Origin: UBA1227 sp045642705
GTDB lineage: Bacteria; Bacillota; Clostridia; Oscillospirales; Acutalibacteraceae
DNA length: 64,000 nucleotides
Assembly (NCBI GenBank): GCA_045642705.1
Contig: JAZUJK010000021.1
Location: 62,001-126,000 of the forward strand
Reading direction: 5' to 3'
In this document: one piece after another, positions 52,270-61,665 of the stretch
Numbering within the stretch: the stretch's first letter is position 1
Layout of the letters: every line of letters starts with the position of its first letter
Position numbers and translations under genes: made by a program
The notes under the pieces: model-generated
Told to the model about the DNA's origin: nothing
What the model saw: the letters and a program-made list of their open reading frames with translations, nothing else
Database searches by the model: none

Positions 52270-53640
52270 TTATTTGAGAGAAGCCTTAATCTGCTGAGCT
52301 CTCGCAATAACATTTTGTGGTGCTGGTGCACCGAGACAAGTACGATCTTTTACGCATTTTTCGAGATTTATTGCCTCATAAACGCCGTCGTCGAACAAGT
52401 CACAAACTGCCTTGTAACCAGAAAGTGGAAGTGTTTCAAGAGTCAGTCCTTGCTTAATGCAAAGTGCAACAAGTTCTCCTGTTGCCTTATATGCATCACG
52501 GAATGGGAGACCCTTGCCAACAAGATAATCTGCGCAATCTGTTGCATTGATAAAGCCCTTGGCAGCAGCATTTCTCATGTTGTCTGTTAGAACTGTCATA
52601 GTATCAATCATAGGAATAAATGCGGTGAGACACATCTTGACTGTGTCGAGCGCATCAAAGATTGCTTCCTTATCCTCCTGCATATCTTTGTTATATGCAA
52701 GTGGGATTCCCTTCATGACAGTGAGAAGTGTCATGAGGTCACCGAACACACGGCCTGATTTACCACGTACGAGTTCGGCAATGTCTGGATTCTTCTTCTG
52801 AGGCATAATGCTGGAGCCTGTTGAGAAGGCATCATCAAGTTCAATAAACTTGAATTCCCATGAACACCAGAGAATTATTTCCTCAGAAAAACGTGAGAGA
52901 TGAACCATAACAAGGCTGAGTGCATTGGCAATTTCAATACAGAAATCTCTGTCAGATACACCATCGAGAGAGTTCATGCAAACACCGTCAAAGCCTAGTG
53001 CCTTGGCTGTCATTTCACGATCAATATTATATGTTGTGCCGGCAAGCGCGCCGCTGCCGAGAGGGCAGAAATTCATACGCGCCTTGGCATCATTTAGTCT
53101 ATCTATATCACGGAGGAACATCTCGGCATACGCGAGCAAGTGGTGACCAAAAACGATTGGTTGCGCACGTTGCATATGCGTATATCCTGGCATTACAGCG
53201 TCGCTGTATTGCTCTGCCTTATCGCACAGAACAGAAATGAGTTCTGTGAGCTGTGGGATAAGGGCTTCCACTTCGTTTCTTAGTGTGAGTCTTATATCAA
53301 GCGCAACCTGATCGTTTCTGGATCTGGATGTATGAAGGCGCTTGCCGGCGTCTCCTATACGGCTTGTAAGTTCACCCTCTACGAATGTGTGAATATCCTC
53401 TGCCTCAGGATCAATTACGAGCTTGCCACTCTCAATATCCATAAGGATTTCTTCAAGTCCCTTGAGGATTGAATCGCGGTCATCTTTGCTGATAATTCCC
53501 TGTGCAGCGAGCATCGTGGCATGTGCCATGCTGCCTGTTATGTCCTCTTTATACATACGCTGGTCAAAGGAAATGCTTGAGTTGAAGTCATTGGTCTTCT
53601 TATCAATTTCCTTCTCGAAACGTCCTGTCCAAAGTTTCAT
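52270..53640 (-). CDS. argH: argininosuccinate lyase
   Basis: A 456-residue fumarase-superfamily enzyme with the signature GSSIMPQKKNP near residues 278-288, TSRSRNDQ near 106 and HTFVEGELT near 87. It makes arginine and fumarate from argininosuccinate. The ATG at 53640 has AGGGTG upstream and is preferred to a GTG three codons earlier. It is 11 bases downstream of argG. Confidence 0.97.
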   Translation of the reverse strand: MKLWTGRFEKEIDKKTNDFNSSISFDQRMYKEDITGSMAHATMLAAQGIISKDDRDSILKGLEEILMDIESGKLVIDPEAEDIHTFVEGELTSRIGDAGKRLHTSRSRNDQVALDIRLTLRNEVEALIPQLTELISVLCDKAEQYSDAVMPGYTHMQRAQPIVFGHHLLAYAEMFLRDIDRLNDAKARMNFCPLGSGALAGTTYNIDREMTAKALGFDGVCMNSLDGVSDRDFCIEIANALSLVMVHLSRFSEEIILWCSWEFKFIELDDAFSTGSSIMPQKKNPDIAELVRGKSGRVFGDLMTLLTVMKGIPLAYNKDMQEDKEAIFDALDTVKMCLTAFIPMIDTMTVLTDNMRNAAAKGFINATDCADYLVGKGLPFRDAYKATGELVALCIKQGLTLETLPLSGYKAVCDLFDDGVYEAINLEKCVKDRTCLGAPAPQNVIARAQQIKASLK

Positions 53641-53651
53641 ATTATTCACCC

Positions 53652-54881
53652 TTATTTGCTCTGCTGATCCATCATAGCCTTAACCTTGATTGGAAGACCA
53701 AAGAGGTTGATGAATCCTGCTGAGTCAGCCTGATTATATACTTCGTCCTCATCAAATGTTGCAAAGTCTGGGTTGTAAAGTGAGTAAGGTGATGTAACAC
53801 CTGCATTTATCATATTGCCCTTATAGAGCTTGAGTTTTACTGTACCTGTGCATGTCTCAGTTGCCTTGTCAAAGAAAGCAGAGAGAGACTCACGAAGTGG
53901 TGAATACCACTGGCCGTTATATACTGTCTCACCGAAAGTAATAGCAAGTTTCTGCATCTCATGAGCAGTATATTTATCGAGACAAATTGTCTTGAGAACA
54001 TCAAGAGCCTTGTAAAGGATTGTTCCACCTGGTGTCTCATATACGCCACGGCTCTTCATACCAACGAGTCTGTTTTCAACGACGTCGAGAAGACCGATGC
54101 CGTTCTTACCGCCGATTTCATTGAGTGCCAAGATGATTTCCTGCATTGACATCTTCTTACCGTCAAGTGCAACTGGCTTACCTGCTTCGAAATCAAGTGT
54201 GATATATGTTGCCTCATCAGGAGCCTTAAGTGGAGAAACGCCGAGCTCAAGGAAGCCTTCCTTCTCGTACTGTGGCTCATTTGCTGGATCCTCAAGGTCA
54301 AGACCTTCATGGCTCAAGTGCCAGAGGTTCTTGTCCTTAGAATAATTTGTTTCTCTGTTTATCTTAAGAGGTACATTGTGTGCCTCAGCATAGTCAATTT
54401 CTTCTTCTCTTGACTTAATTGACCACTCTCTCCAAGGAGCGATGATCTTCATATCAGGAGCAAATGCCTTGATTGTAAGTTCAAAACGTACCTGGTCATT
54501 GCCCTTACCTGTGCAACCGTGGCAGATAGCGTCAGCGCCCTCAGCCTTAGCAATTTCTACAAGTCTCTTAGCGATGAGAGGTCTTGCGAAAGATGTACCG
54601 AGGAGATATCCCTCATACTTTGCGCCTGCCTTGAGACAAGGAAGAATGAATTCATCACAGAGCTCATCTGTTAAGTCCTCAACATAGAGTTTAGATGCGC
54701 CTGTCTTGAGAGCTTTTTCCTCAAGTCCTTCGAGTTCGTCTGCCTGGCCAACGTTACCAGAAACTGCGATAACTTCACAGTTATTATAGTTTTCTTTAAG
54801 CCAAGGAATAATGATTGATGTGTCGAGTCCGCCTGAATATGCAAGGACTACTTTTTTGATTTGACTTTTATCGAGTGCCAT
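53652..54881 (-). CDS. argG: argininosuccinate synthase
   Basis: A 409-residue enzyme with the ATP-pyrophosphatase loop AYSGGLDTS near residue 14-22, HGCTGKGNDQVRFE and NRLVGMKSRGVYETPGG. It joins citrulline and aspartate in arginine synthesis. The ATG at 54881 has AGAGGT upstream. The open frame extends to 54968 but that part overlaps the promoter and operators. It is controlled by two ArgR-type boxes. Confidence 0.97.
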   Translation of the reverse strand: MALDKSQIKKVVLAYSGGLDTSIIIPWLKENYNNCEVIAVSGNVGQADELEGLEEKALKTGASKLYVEDLTDELCDEFILPCLKAGAKYEGYLLGTSFARPLIAKRLVEIAKAEGADAICHGCTGKGNDQVRFELTIKAFAPDMKIIAPWREWSIKSREEEIDYAEAHNVPLKINRETNYSKDKNLWHLSHEGLDLEDPANEPQYEKEGFLELGVSPLKAPDEATYITLDFEAGKPVALDGKKMSMQEIILALNEIGGKNGIGLLDVVENRLVGMKSRGVYETPGGTILYKALDVLKTICLDKYTAHEMQKLAITFGETVYNGQWYSPLRESLSAFFDKATETCTGTVKLKLYKGNMINAGVTSPYSLYNPDFATFDEDEVYNQADSAGFINLFGLPIKVKAMMDQQSK

Positions 54882-54926
54882 AAATTTGTACCTCTTCTCA
54901 TAAATTGAAATAAATAAAGTATGCCT

Positions 54927-54955
54927 ATTATATGCATAAAAATTCATAAAGTCAA
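54927..54955 (-). promoter_or_regulatory. promoter of argGH
   Basis: TTGACT (54955-54950) and TATAAT (54932-54927) are separated by exactly 17 bases on the minus strand. The spacer is occupied by an ARG box. Confidence 0.9.
54933..54948. promoter_or_regulatory. ARG box 1 (ArgR operator) inside the argGH promoter spacer
   Basis: TGCATAAAAATTCATA resembles the ArgR consensus (TGAAT-A/T4-ATTCA). It fills the space between -35 and -10, where bound ArgR would block RNA polymerase. Confidence 0.8.
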
Positions 54956-54973
54956 GGATTTTATTCAATTTTT

Positions 54974-54989
54974 TGCATAAAAATTCATA
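54974..54989. promoter_or_regulatory. ARG box 2 (ArgR operator) upstream
   Basis: The same 16 bases TGCATAAAAATTCATA are repeated exactly, with a start-to-start distance of 41 bp, close to four helical turns. It lies between the argGH and secA promoters. Confidence 0.75.
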
Positions 54990-55009
54990 GTGCTATTATG
55001 TTGCATCCG

Positions 55010-55018
55010 TGATATACT
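55010..55018 (+). promoter_or_regulatory. candidate extended -10 element of secA
   Basis: TGATATACT has the TGN-TATACT form, but no good -35 box is seen 17 bases upstream. Another AT-rich -10-like element (TATAAT) lies near 55036. Confidence 0.3.
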
Positions 55019-55076
55019 ATAAAATGTATATTTATCTATAATATTATTCTTTAATAAGAAGTAAGAAGGAGAACCA

Positions 55077-57812
55077 ATGGGACTTTTTAAATCATTATTC
55101 GGAGATTATTCATCTAAACAAATTAAAAAGATGAATCCAATAAAGGATGAGGTACTATCTCTCGCAGACAAGTATAAAGCAATGTCAGACGAGGAGTTAC
55201 GCGCAGTAACTCCTGCTCTAAAGGACAGACTTGCAAATGGCGAAACACTCGATGATATTTTGCCAGATGCATTTGCTGCCTGCGTTGAGGCATCTGACCG
55301 TGTACTCGGTATGCGTCATTATCCAGTTCAGATTCTCGGTGGTATCATCCTCCACAACGGTGGTATCTCAGAGATGAAGACAGGTGAAGGTAAAACTCTT
55401 GTGGCTACCCTCCCTGCATATCTTAATGCACTTGCTGGCAACGGTGTACATATCGTTACAGTAAATGACTATCTTGCTCGTCGTGACTCTGAGTGGATGG
55501 GCAAAGTATATAGATTCCTTGGTCTCTCCGTTGGTCTTATCGTAAATGGTCTCGACAATGAGGATCGTCGCAAGGCTTATAATGCCGACATCACTTATGG
55601 TACTAATAACGAATTTGGTTTCGACTATCTTCGTGACAATATGGTTTCCTACAAGAGTGAAAAGGTACAGCGCAAGCCTTTCTATGCAATCGTCGACGAG
55701 GTCGACTCAATCCTCATAGATGAGGCTCGTACACCACTTATCATCTCTGGTATGGGTACAGAGTCAACAGAACTTTACAAGCTCGCCAATGACTTTGTAA
55801 AGAAACTCTCTATGACCAAGATCAAGGAGCAGGATTCCAAGAAAGAGTACGAGACCGCTGGTGACGGCGACTATATCGTAGATGAAAAAGCTAAGACTGC
55901 AACTCTCGCTGAGAGCGGTGTTGCAAAAGCCGAAGCTTACTTCAATATTGAAAACCTCATGGATGATGAGAACCAGACACTTCTCCACCACATCAACCAG
56001 GCAATCAAGGCTCACGGCGTTATGCACCGCGACATTGACTATGTTGTAAAAGATGGCGAAGTTCTCATCGTTGACGAGTTCACAGGACGTATCATGCTCG
56101 GTCGTCGTTACAACGAAGGTCTCCACCAGGCTATCGAGGCCAAAGAAAATGTTAACGTTCGTCGCGAGTCCAAGACTCTCGCAACAATCACTTTCCAGAA
56201 CTACTTCCGTCTCTATGAGAAACTTGCTGGTATGACAGGTACTGCTATGACAGAGGCTGACGAGTTCTCAGAGATCTATGGATTGTTCCCAGTAGAAGTT
56301 CCAACAAACAAGCCAATGATTCGTATCGACAATCCTGATGTTGTATACAAGACAGAGGTTGCCAAGTTCAATGCTGTAATTGATAGAATCATGGAATGCC
56401 ACGAAAAAGGACAGCCTGTACTTGTTGGTACAATCAATATTGAAAAATCAGAAATTCTCTCTAAGATGCTCAAGAAACGTGGCATCAAGCACGAAGTGCT
56501 CAACGCTAAGAACCATGAGCGTGAGGCTGAAATTATCGCCCAGGCCGGTAAGTATGGCGCTGTAACAATCGCCACCAATATGGCCGGACGTGGTACTGAT
56601 ATTATGCTCGGTGGTAACCCTGAGTATCTCGCTAAAGCCAAGCTTCGTCAGAAGGGCTATAGCGATGAAGTTATCGCTGAAGCAACAGGATTTGCATCAA
56701 CAGATGATGAAGAAATTCTTGAAGCACGCAAACTCTTTGCTGAGTATGAAGCACAGTTTAGAGATGATATTAAGGATGAGGCTCAGAAAGTATGTGAGGC
56801 CGGCGGTCTCTATATCGTAGGTACTGAGCGTCATGAATCACGCCGTATCGACAACCAGCTCCGCGGACGTTCTGGACGTCAAGGCGACCCTGGCGAGAGC
56901 CAGTTCTTCCTCTCAATGGAAGATGATTTGCTCCGTCTCTTTGGCGGCGAGCGTATGACTCGTGTTATGGACACGCTCAATGTTGATGAGAATATGCCAA
57001 TTGAAGTTCGTATCCTCTCCAACACAGTAGAGAGTGCTCAGAAGAAACTTGAATCTGAGAACTACTCTATCCGTAAGCATGTCCTCCAATACGACGATGT
57101 TATGAACAAACAGCGTGAGATTATCTACACTCAGCGTGACCAGGTTCTCGATGAGGCTGATCTCCACGATAAGATTCTCGGTATGTTTGACGATACCGTT
57201 ACATCAAACGTTGGTCTCTATTGTCCAAATGACGATTCAGATTCTTGGAACCTCGCTGGTCTCCATGAATATTTCAGCGGTTGGATTCTAAAGAAGGACG
57301 ATTCCATTGCAGATATGAGTGCTAATGAAATCACAGAATTCCTTACAACTCGTGGACATGAAATCTATGAGAAGCGTGAAGCAGAATTTACTCCTGAGGT
57401 TATGCGTGACCTCGAGCGTATGATTCTCCTTCGTAACGTTGATATCAACTGGATGGATCACATCGATGCTATGGAAGAACTCAAGAAGGGCATCGGCCTC
57501 CGTGCTTATGCACAGAAGGACCCTGTTGTAATGTTCAAGTTTGAGAGCTTTGATATCTTTGATGAGATGACTAATACAATTCGTGAAAATACTGTTCGTC
57601 AGCTCTTTACTGTTCGTATTCAGAAAAACGAAGAGGTTAAGCGTCAGCAAGTAGCGAAGGTAACTGGCACATCCGGTTCAGGTGACGGTTCAGACAAGCA
57701 GCGCCCTGTTCAGAGAAAGGGTGCCAAGGTTGGACCAAACGATCCTTGTCCATGTGGTTCAGGCAAGAAGTATAAAAAATGTTGTATGTTAAAGGAAAAT
57801 TCGGAGAACTAA
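55077..57812 (+). CDS. secA: protein translocase ATPase SecA
   Basis: A 911-residue motor of usual length. It has the Walker A MKTGEGKTL near residue 101, DEVDSILID (DEAD-like box), NMAGRGTDIMLGG in the second helicase domain and GRSGRQGDPGESQFFLS. A C-terminal SEC-C zinc motif CPCGSGKKYKKCC closes the protein. It drives preproteins through SecYEG. AAGGAG lies before the ATG. A diguanylate cyclase gene follows after 3 bases, an uncommon neighbour. Confidence 0.98.
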   Translation: MGLFKSLFGDYSSKQIKKMNPIKDEVLSLADKYKAMSDEELRAVTPALKDRLANGETLDDILPDAFAACVEASDRVLGMRHYPVQILGGIILHNGGISEMKTGEGKTLVATLPAYLNALAGNGVHIVTVNDYLARRDSEWMGKVYRFLGLSVGLIVNGLDNEDRRKAYNADITYGTNNEFGFDYLRDNMVSYKSEKVQRKPFYAIVDEVDSILIDEARTPLIISGMGTESTELYKLANDFVKKLSMTKIKEQDSKKEYETAGDGDYIVDEKAKTATLAESGVAKAEAYFNIENLMDDENQTLLHHINQAIKAHGVMHRDIDYVVKDGEVLIVDEFTGRIMLGRRYNEGLHQAIEAKENVNVRRESKTLATITFQNYFRLYEKLAGMTGTAMTEADEFSEIYGLFPVEVPTNKPMIRIDNPDVVYKTEVAKFNAVIDRIMECHEKGQPVLVGTINIEKSEILSKMLKKRGIKHEVLNAKNHEREAEIIAQAGKYGAVTIATNMAGRGTDIMLGGNPEYLAKAKLRQKGYSDEVIAEATGFASTDDEEILEARKLFAEYEAQFRDDIKDEAQKVCEAGGLYIVGTERHESRRIDNQLRGRSGRQGDPGESQFFLSMEDDLLRLFGGERMTRVMDTLNVDENMPIEVRILSNTVESAQKKLESENYSIRKHVLQYDDVMNKQREIIYTQRDQVLDEADLHDKILGMFDDTVTSNVGLYCPNDDSDSWNLAGLHEYFSGWILKKDDSIADMSANEITEFLTTRGHEIYEKREAEFTPEVMRDLERMILLRNVDINWMDHIDAMEELKKGIGLRAYAQKDPVVMFKFESFDIFDEMTNTIRENTVRQLFTVRIQKNEEVKRQQVAKVTGTSGSGDGSDKQRPVQRKGAKVGPNDPCPCGSGKKYKKCCMLKENSEN

Positions 57813-57815
57813 TTC

Positions 57816-58949
57816 ATGCAAAAACGTATAAGACGCTTCATGAAAATTGCATATGGTGCTGATCTTCCTATCAGACAGAGATTCTTCAACATTGTATTCA
57901 CAGCAGGATTTATTGTAGGTATTGCAGGTATACTTGCCTGCATATTCCTAAAATCCTCCCGTGCAGCAATTATTGTCTCTGCTGTTATGACTTTTGCATT
58001 CCCAATTTTCGCTTTCTGGGGCATAAAAGCCAATAAGGCTCAGAAGTTTATTACAATTTTCTCTTTATGCATTGTAAACTTCTTGATTTTCCCTGCTCTA
58101 TATATCACAGGCGGAAGCATATTATGTGGTATCCCAGGTTATTTCGCATTTGGTATTGCTTTAACGCTTTTCCTAACAAATGGAATTGGTGGATATATCC
58201 TATGCTTTATTGAATCCGCTTGGTATGCATTCGTATATTATGCATCATATCGTTGGCCGAGCATCTGCACACAGGTGCCGGCGTTTACGGCATCAGAAAA
58301 CGGTGCCAAGATATTCCAGTTCCAAGCCGTATCTTCCAATGTAATCATGGTTTCATTTGCTGCGGCTATCCTCTCCAAAATCATTTTCCAGATGTATATT
58401 CAGGAGAGCCGACTGGTTAATGCTTCTATTAAAGAAGTTGAGAGCCAATCAATCATTGACCCGCTCACAGCTATCTACAACAGAAGATATATGTATTCGC
58501 GTTTGACTGATATGGTCAAGGAGGCGCACGATGAAGGAAGCGCCCTCTCGATTGTAATGTTTGATATTGACCACTTTAAGAATCTCAATGATACCTATGG
58601 TCATCCACTAGGTGACAGCATACTAAAGTCTATTGCATCAATCATCAAACGCGCTTGTAAAGAAGGAGAATTCGTAGCGCGCTACGGCGGCGAAGAATTC
58701 CTTCTCATCCTTCCGGGAATAACAGAGGAAGGCGCATTCAATCGTGCGGAAGAAATCCGTATATGCATTGAAAAATCATATCTGTCTCCAGAACTTCCTG
58801 AGAATAAGCCAGTCACAATAAGTGGCGGTGTGGCTACATTCTCTGGATCCCTCAACGAGGAGCAACTCGTTGCCCTTGCTGATAAGAATCTATATGAGGC
58901 TAAGAGTTCTGGCAGAAATAAAATAATGAGAGGAAGTGACGTCTCATGA
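57816..58949 (+). CDS. membrane diguanylate cyclase, GGEEF type, no I-site
   Basis: A 377-residue protein with about six membrane helices (25-190) and a GGDEF domain (about 210-375). The active-site loop is RYGGEEF at 289-295, with DIDHFKNLNDTYGH before it. The RxxD inhibitory site expected five residues before the loop reads KEGE, so product inhibition may be absent. It makes cyclic di-GMP. It starts 3 bases after secA, probably in one operon, and overlaps the next DGC gene by 4 bases. Confidence 0.9.
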   Translation: MQKRIRRFMKIAYGADLPIRQRFFNIVFTAGFIVGIAGILACIFLKSSRAAIIVSAVMTFAFPIFAFWGIKANKAQKFITIFSLCIVNFLIFPALYITGGSILCGIPGYFAFGIALTLFLTNGIGGYILCFIESAWYAFVYYASYRWPSICTQVPAFTASENGAKIFQFQAVSSNVIMVSFAAAILSKIIFQMYIQESRLVNASIKEVESQSIIDPLTAIYNRRYMYSRLTDMVKEAHDEGSALSIVMFDIDHFKNLNDTYGHPLGDSILKSIASIIKRACKEGEFVARYGGEEFLLILPGITEEGAFNRAEEIRICIEKSYLSPELPENKPVTISGGVATFSGSLNEEQLVALADKNLYEAKSSGRNKIMRGSDVS

Positions 58950-60151
58950 TTCCTCTCATTAAGAAAATCCTCAAGGGTACAGGTATCAAGGATCCTGCTC
59001 TAAAGAAAGAATCTTTCACAACGCTCCTCGGCGTAACACTTTTCTGTTTCTCCGCTCTTGCTTTTGTATCGTTCTTCCTAAAAAAGCATTACCTATGCTA
59101 TATCTCATTTGCAGGCATCCTATTCTTCCTTCTTATCTTGTGGATGATTAATAAAAATCCGAAATTTAATAAATATGATAGGGTTCTCTACATGCTATTC
59201 TGCGTCATAATCGGAGACTTCGCACTTCCTTGCCTATTCTTCTTTGGTGGCGGAATTCAGTGTGGTGCCCCACTTATTGGAATCCTTGCTGCATCAGCCA
59301 CGATTCTACTTCTCGATAACTTGCTTATGTTTATATCGCTTGGTATCCAAGGATCGTTCGCAATAGCAACATTCCTGATTGATTATTTCATCCCACAATT
59401 TGCAAGACAATTTACAGATCTCGGCGATAGAACATTTGTTGATATCGCAGCAACATCTATTCTTGTAGGATTCTCACTTGGAATATTCCTCAGAAAACTT
59501 ACCAAGTTGCTCGACTTAAATCAGCAGAAAGCACGCGACCTTCTTGTTCAAATCGAGGATGCATCAACTAAGGATCCATTGTCCGGTGCATATAACAGAC
59601 GCTATCTTATGACATATATCGAGTCCTGCATCAAGCAGGTCAAGAGTGGCGAGATGAAGACCTTCTCACTTCTCATGTTCGATATAGACCACTTCAAGAA
59701 AATCAATGATAAGTATGGTCATCTCGCCGGTGACGACTGTATCAAGAATCTTGTAGTAATTATGAAGTCCACGCTTCGTTCGGTTGACGTAATCACACGC
59801 TACGGCGGTGAGGAGTTCATCTGCGTACTTCCTACAGCAGATGACACACCTGCTTTCCGCCGCGCTGAGCAGATACGTACAACCGTCGAAAAAACGCAGC
59901 TGTCGTCCGATATAACGGACAAGGCCGTAACCGTCAGCTGCGGTGTTGTAATGTACAAGCCTGGAATGACTGTAGACGAGCTTGTTAAGCTCGCCGACAA
60001 GAATCTCTATCTTGCCAAGGAAGGCGGCAGAAACCAGACTGTATGGCACGAAGGAGGCATTCCTCCACTCGTATATGAAGTATATGACGCTGATCTAACT
60101 CCGGTACAGAATTCCGGACGACGCTTCTCAGATGCTTCCAATCTTGCATAA
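58946..60151 (+). CDS. membrane diguanylate cyclase, GGEEF type, with I-site
   Basis: A 401-residue paralogue with about six membrane helices (25-185) and a GGDEF domain (about 205-365). The loop is RYGGEEF at 285-291 and an RxxD inhibitory site RSVD lies at 278-281. A C-terminal tail of about 30 residues extends beyond the domain. It is translationally coupled to the upstream cyclase. The two probably sense related signals but differ in feedback control. Confidence 0.9.
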   Translation: MIPLIKKILKGTGIKDPALKKESFTTLLGVTLFCFSALAFVSFFLKKHYLCYISFAGILFFLLILWMINKNPKFNKYDRVLYMLFCVIIGDFALPCLFFFGGGIQCGAPLIGILAASATILLLDNLLMFISLGIQGSFAIATFLIDYFIPQFARQFTDLGDRTFVDIAATSILVGFSLGIFLRKLTKLLDLNQQKARDLLVQIEDASTKDPLSGAYNRRYLMTYIESCIKQVKSGEMKTFSLLMFDIDHFKKINDKYGHLAGDDCIKNLVVIMKSTLRSVDVITRYGGEEFICVLPTADDTPAFRRAEQIRTTVEKTQLSSDITDKAVTVSCGVVMYKPGMTVDELVKLADKNLYLAKEGGRNQTVWHEGGIPPLVYEVYDADLTPVQNSGRRFSDASNLA

Positions 60152-60153
60152 TA

Positions 60154-60192
60154 AAAAAAGAACCCCGCGAGGATAACCTCGCGGGGATTTTT
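60154..60192. terminator. bidirectional terminator after the tandem diguanylate cyclases
   Basis: The stem CCCCGCGAGG / CCTCGCGGGG with loop ATAA has ATTTTTTA on the right and TTCTTTTTTTA on the minus-strand side. It serves both converging transcripts. Confidence 0.95.
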
Positions 60193-60209
60193 TATATCAC
60201 TTTCTCTAC

Positions 60210-61634
60210 TTATGCAAGGAATGCCTTGAGCTCTTCGTTGCCAGTAATGAAGTTTCTACCAAATGAAAGAACGTTTTCTTTATCTGCCTCTGGTGGAAGT
60301 GTTGCTGTTCCATCTGGCATTACAAAGTATACAGAAACAAGTGTTGCATCTGAACGCATGTCGCTATAAAGGAACTCAAATACCATTGGCATGTTTCCTT
60401 CTGCCTCGATAGATACGAGGTTCTCTGCTGGTACGTTAAATGATGCACATACAGCCTTGATATTGCTATTTGTAACCTTGTCAGATACTGTAGCGCCACC
60501 GATTTTTACTTCCTTAGTCTTATCCATAGCTGGAGCAACCTCTTCAAATGGAAGCTCAACTACTGGTGCCTCTGCTACAGGCTCAACTGGAGCTACTTCT
60601 GCAACTGGCTCGATATAATCAGAACCAGCAAATGCATCAGCTGCTGTTGGAAGTCCGAGAGAATCTGCAGGTGCCTCACCTGGTGCATCTGTCATTGAAA
60701 CTGAGAAACCTTCCTCAAGTGGGTTAACTTCTTCTACTACTGGAGCTGGCTCTTCTGCTGGTGCTGTTGGAAGAACTGGCTCGCTTGATGTGAAATCATC
60801 GATTGGAGCAGCTGTTGGAAGAACGAACTCTGGCTCTGCTGCTGGTGCTTCTTCAAAAGCTACAGGAGCAACTGGCTCAACTGGTTCTTCCTCGAATGCT
60901 ACTGGCTCTACTGGTGCCTCTTCGAATGCTACTGGCTCTACAGGAGCGATTGGCTCAACTGGTGCTTCTTCGAATGCTACTGGCTCTACAGGAGCAATTG
61001 GCTCTACTGGTGCCTCTTCGAATGCTACTGGCTCTACAGGAGCAATTGGCTCTACTGGTGCCTCTTCGAATGCTACTGGCTCTACAGGAGCGATTGGCTC
61101 TGCTGGAGCGTCTACTACAAGCTCAGGAATCTCTGCTGTATCAATTGCATCTGCAACTGGTGCTACAACTGGAAATACAGGCTCAACAACTGGAGCTGCT
61201 ACTACTGGCTCAACTACAGGAATTACTGGCTCTACAACTGGAAGAGCTGCCTCTGCAGCTGCTTCTTGCTCTACAGGTGTCTTAACAACATCCTGCAAAT
61301 TATCTTTGTCCTCACCGAGGTCGCCTGCAAGATATGGAAGCTGCATTCCGATATCGCTATAGTCTTCCTCTGCTGGTGCTGCTACAGGCTCTGCTACTGG
61401 TGCAGCTGGTGCTGGAGAAATTGGTTCAACAACAGGTGCTGTAAATACTGGGAGCTCTGAAGCAACTGGTGCCTTAGTCTCTGGTGCCTTATTTACAACC
61501 TTGTCTGTCTTAGCAGGAGCTGTTCCATCTCCTACCTTCTTGAATGCCTTGGTTGTTACGGCAATAGTGCCGGCAGCTGTAGAAGCTGCAGCAACAGCAA
61601 GTGCGCCAATTTTTACTACTGTTCCGAGTTTCAT
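60210..61634 (-). CDS. membrane-anchored repeat-rich protein, function unknown
   Basis: A 474-residue protein. One N-terminal membrane segment (about 8-28) is followed by a Pro/Glu/Val/Ala-rich region that contains perfect 16-residue repeats (EEAPVEPIAPVEPVAF) around 178-263. A C-terminal folded domain of about 105 residues (from about 370, KVTNSNIKAVCASFNV) is not one I recognise. AAAGGAG lies before the ATG. It starts 31 bases after the third diguanylate cyclase gene, so the two are likely co-transcribed. The Pro-rich region would act as an extended spacer. Confidence 0.75.
   Translation of the reverse strand: MKLGTVVKIGALAVAAASTAAGTIAVTTKAFKKVGDGTAPAKTDKVVNKAPETKAPVASELPVFTAPVVEPISPAPAAPVAEPVAAPAEEDYSDIGMQLPYLAGDLGEDKDNLQDVVKTPVEQEAAAEAALPVVEPVIPVVEPVVAAPVVEPVFPVVAPVADAIDTAEIPELVVDAPAEPIAPVEPVAFEEAPVEPIAPVEPVAFEEAPVEPIAPVEPVAFEEAPVEPIAPVEPVAFEEAPVEPVAFEEEPVEPVAPVAFEEAPAAEPEFVLPTAAPIDDFTSSEPVLPTAPAEEPAPVVEEVNPLEEGFSVSMTDAPGEAPADSLGLPTAADAFAGSDYIEPVAEVAPVEPVAEAPVVELPFEEVAPAMDKTKEVKIGGATVSDKVTNSNIKAVCASFNVPAENLVSIEAEGNMPMVFEFLYSDMRSDATLVSVYFVMPDGTATLPPEADKENVLSFGRNFITGNEELKAFLA
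60892..61114. repeat. 48-bp tandem repeat array in the repeat-rich protein gene
   Basis: The motif TCGAATGCTACTGG recurs at 60892, 60922, 60970, 61018 and 61066. The last three steps are exactly 48 bp, so the array can gain or lose 16-residue units without a frameshift. Confidence 0.9.
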
Positions 61635-61665
61635 ACGTTCTACTCCTTTGGTTTGGTTTTATTTT

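Noticed and set aside
54881..54968. N-terminal extension of argG to 54968
   Set aside because: It covers the -10 box and an ARG box, has no ribosome binding site, and the family starts at MALDKSQ-like sequence.
60892..61114. possible CRISPR array
   Set aside because: The 48-bp units are contiguous, in frame and coding, with no unique spacers.
60790..61362. 190-codon plus-strand frame with Gly/Ser/Thr-rich repeats
   Set aside because: It is the complement of the 48-bp repeat array in the real minus-strand gene. The repeat keeps all frames open, and it lacks a ribosome binding site.
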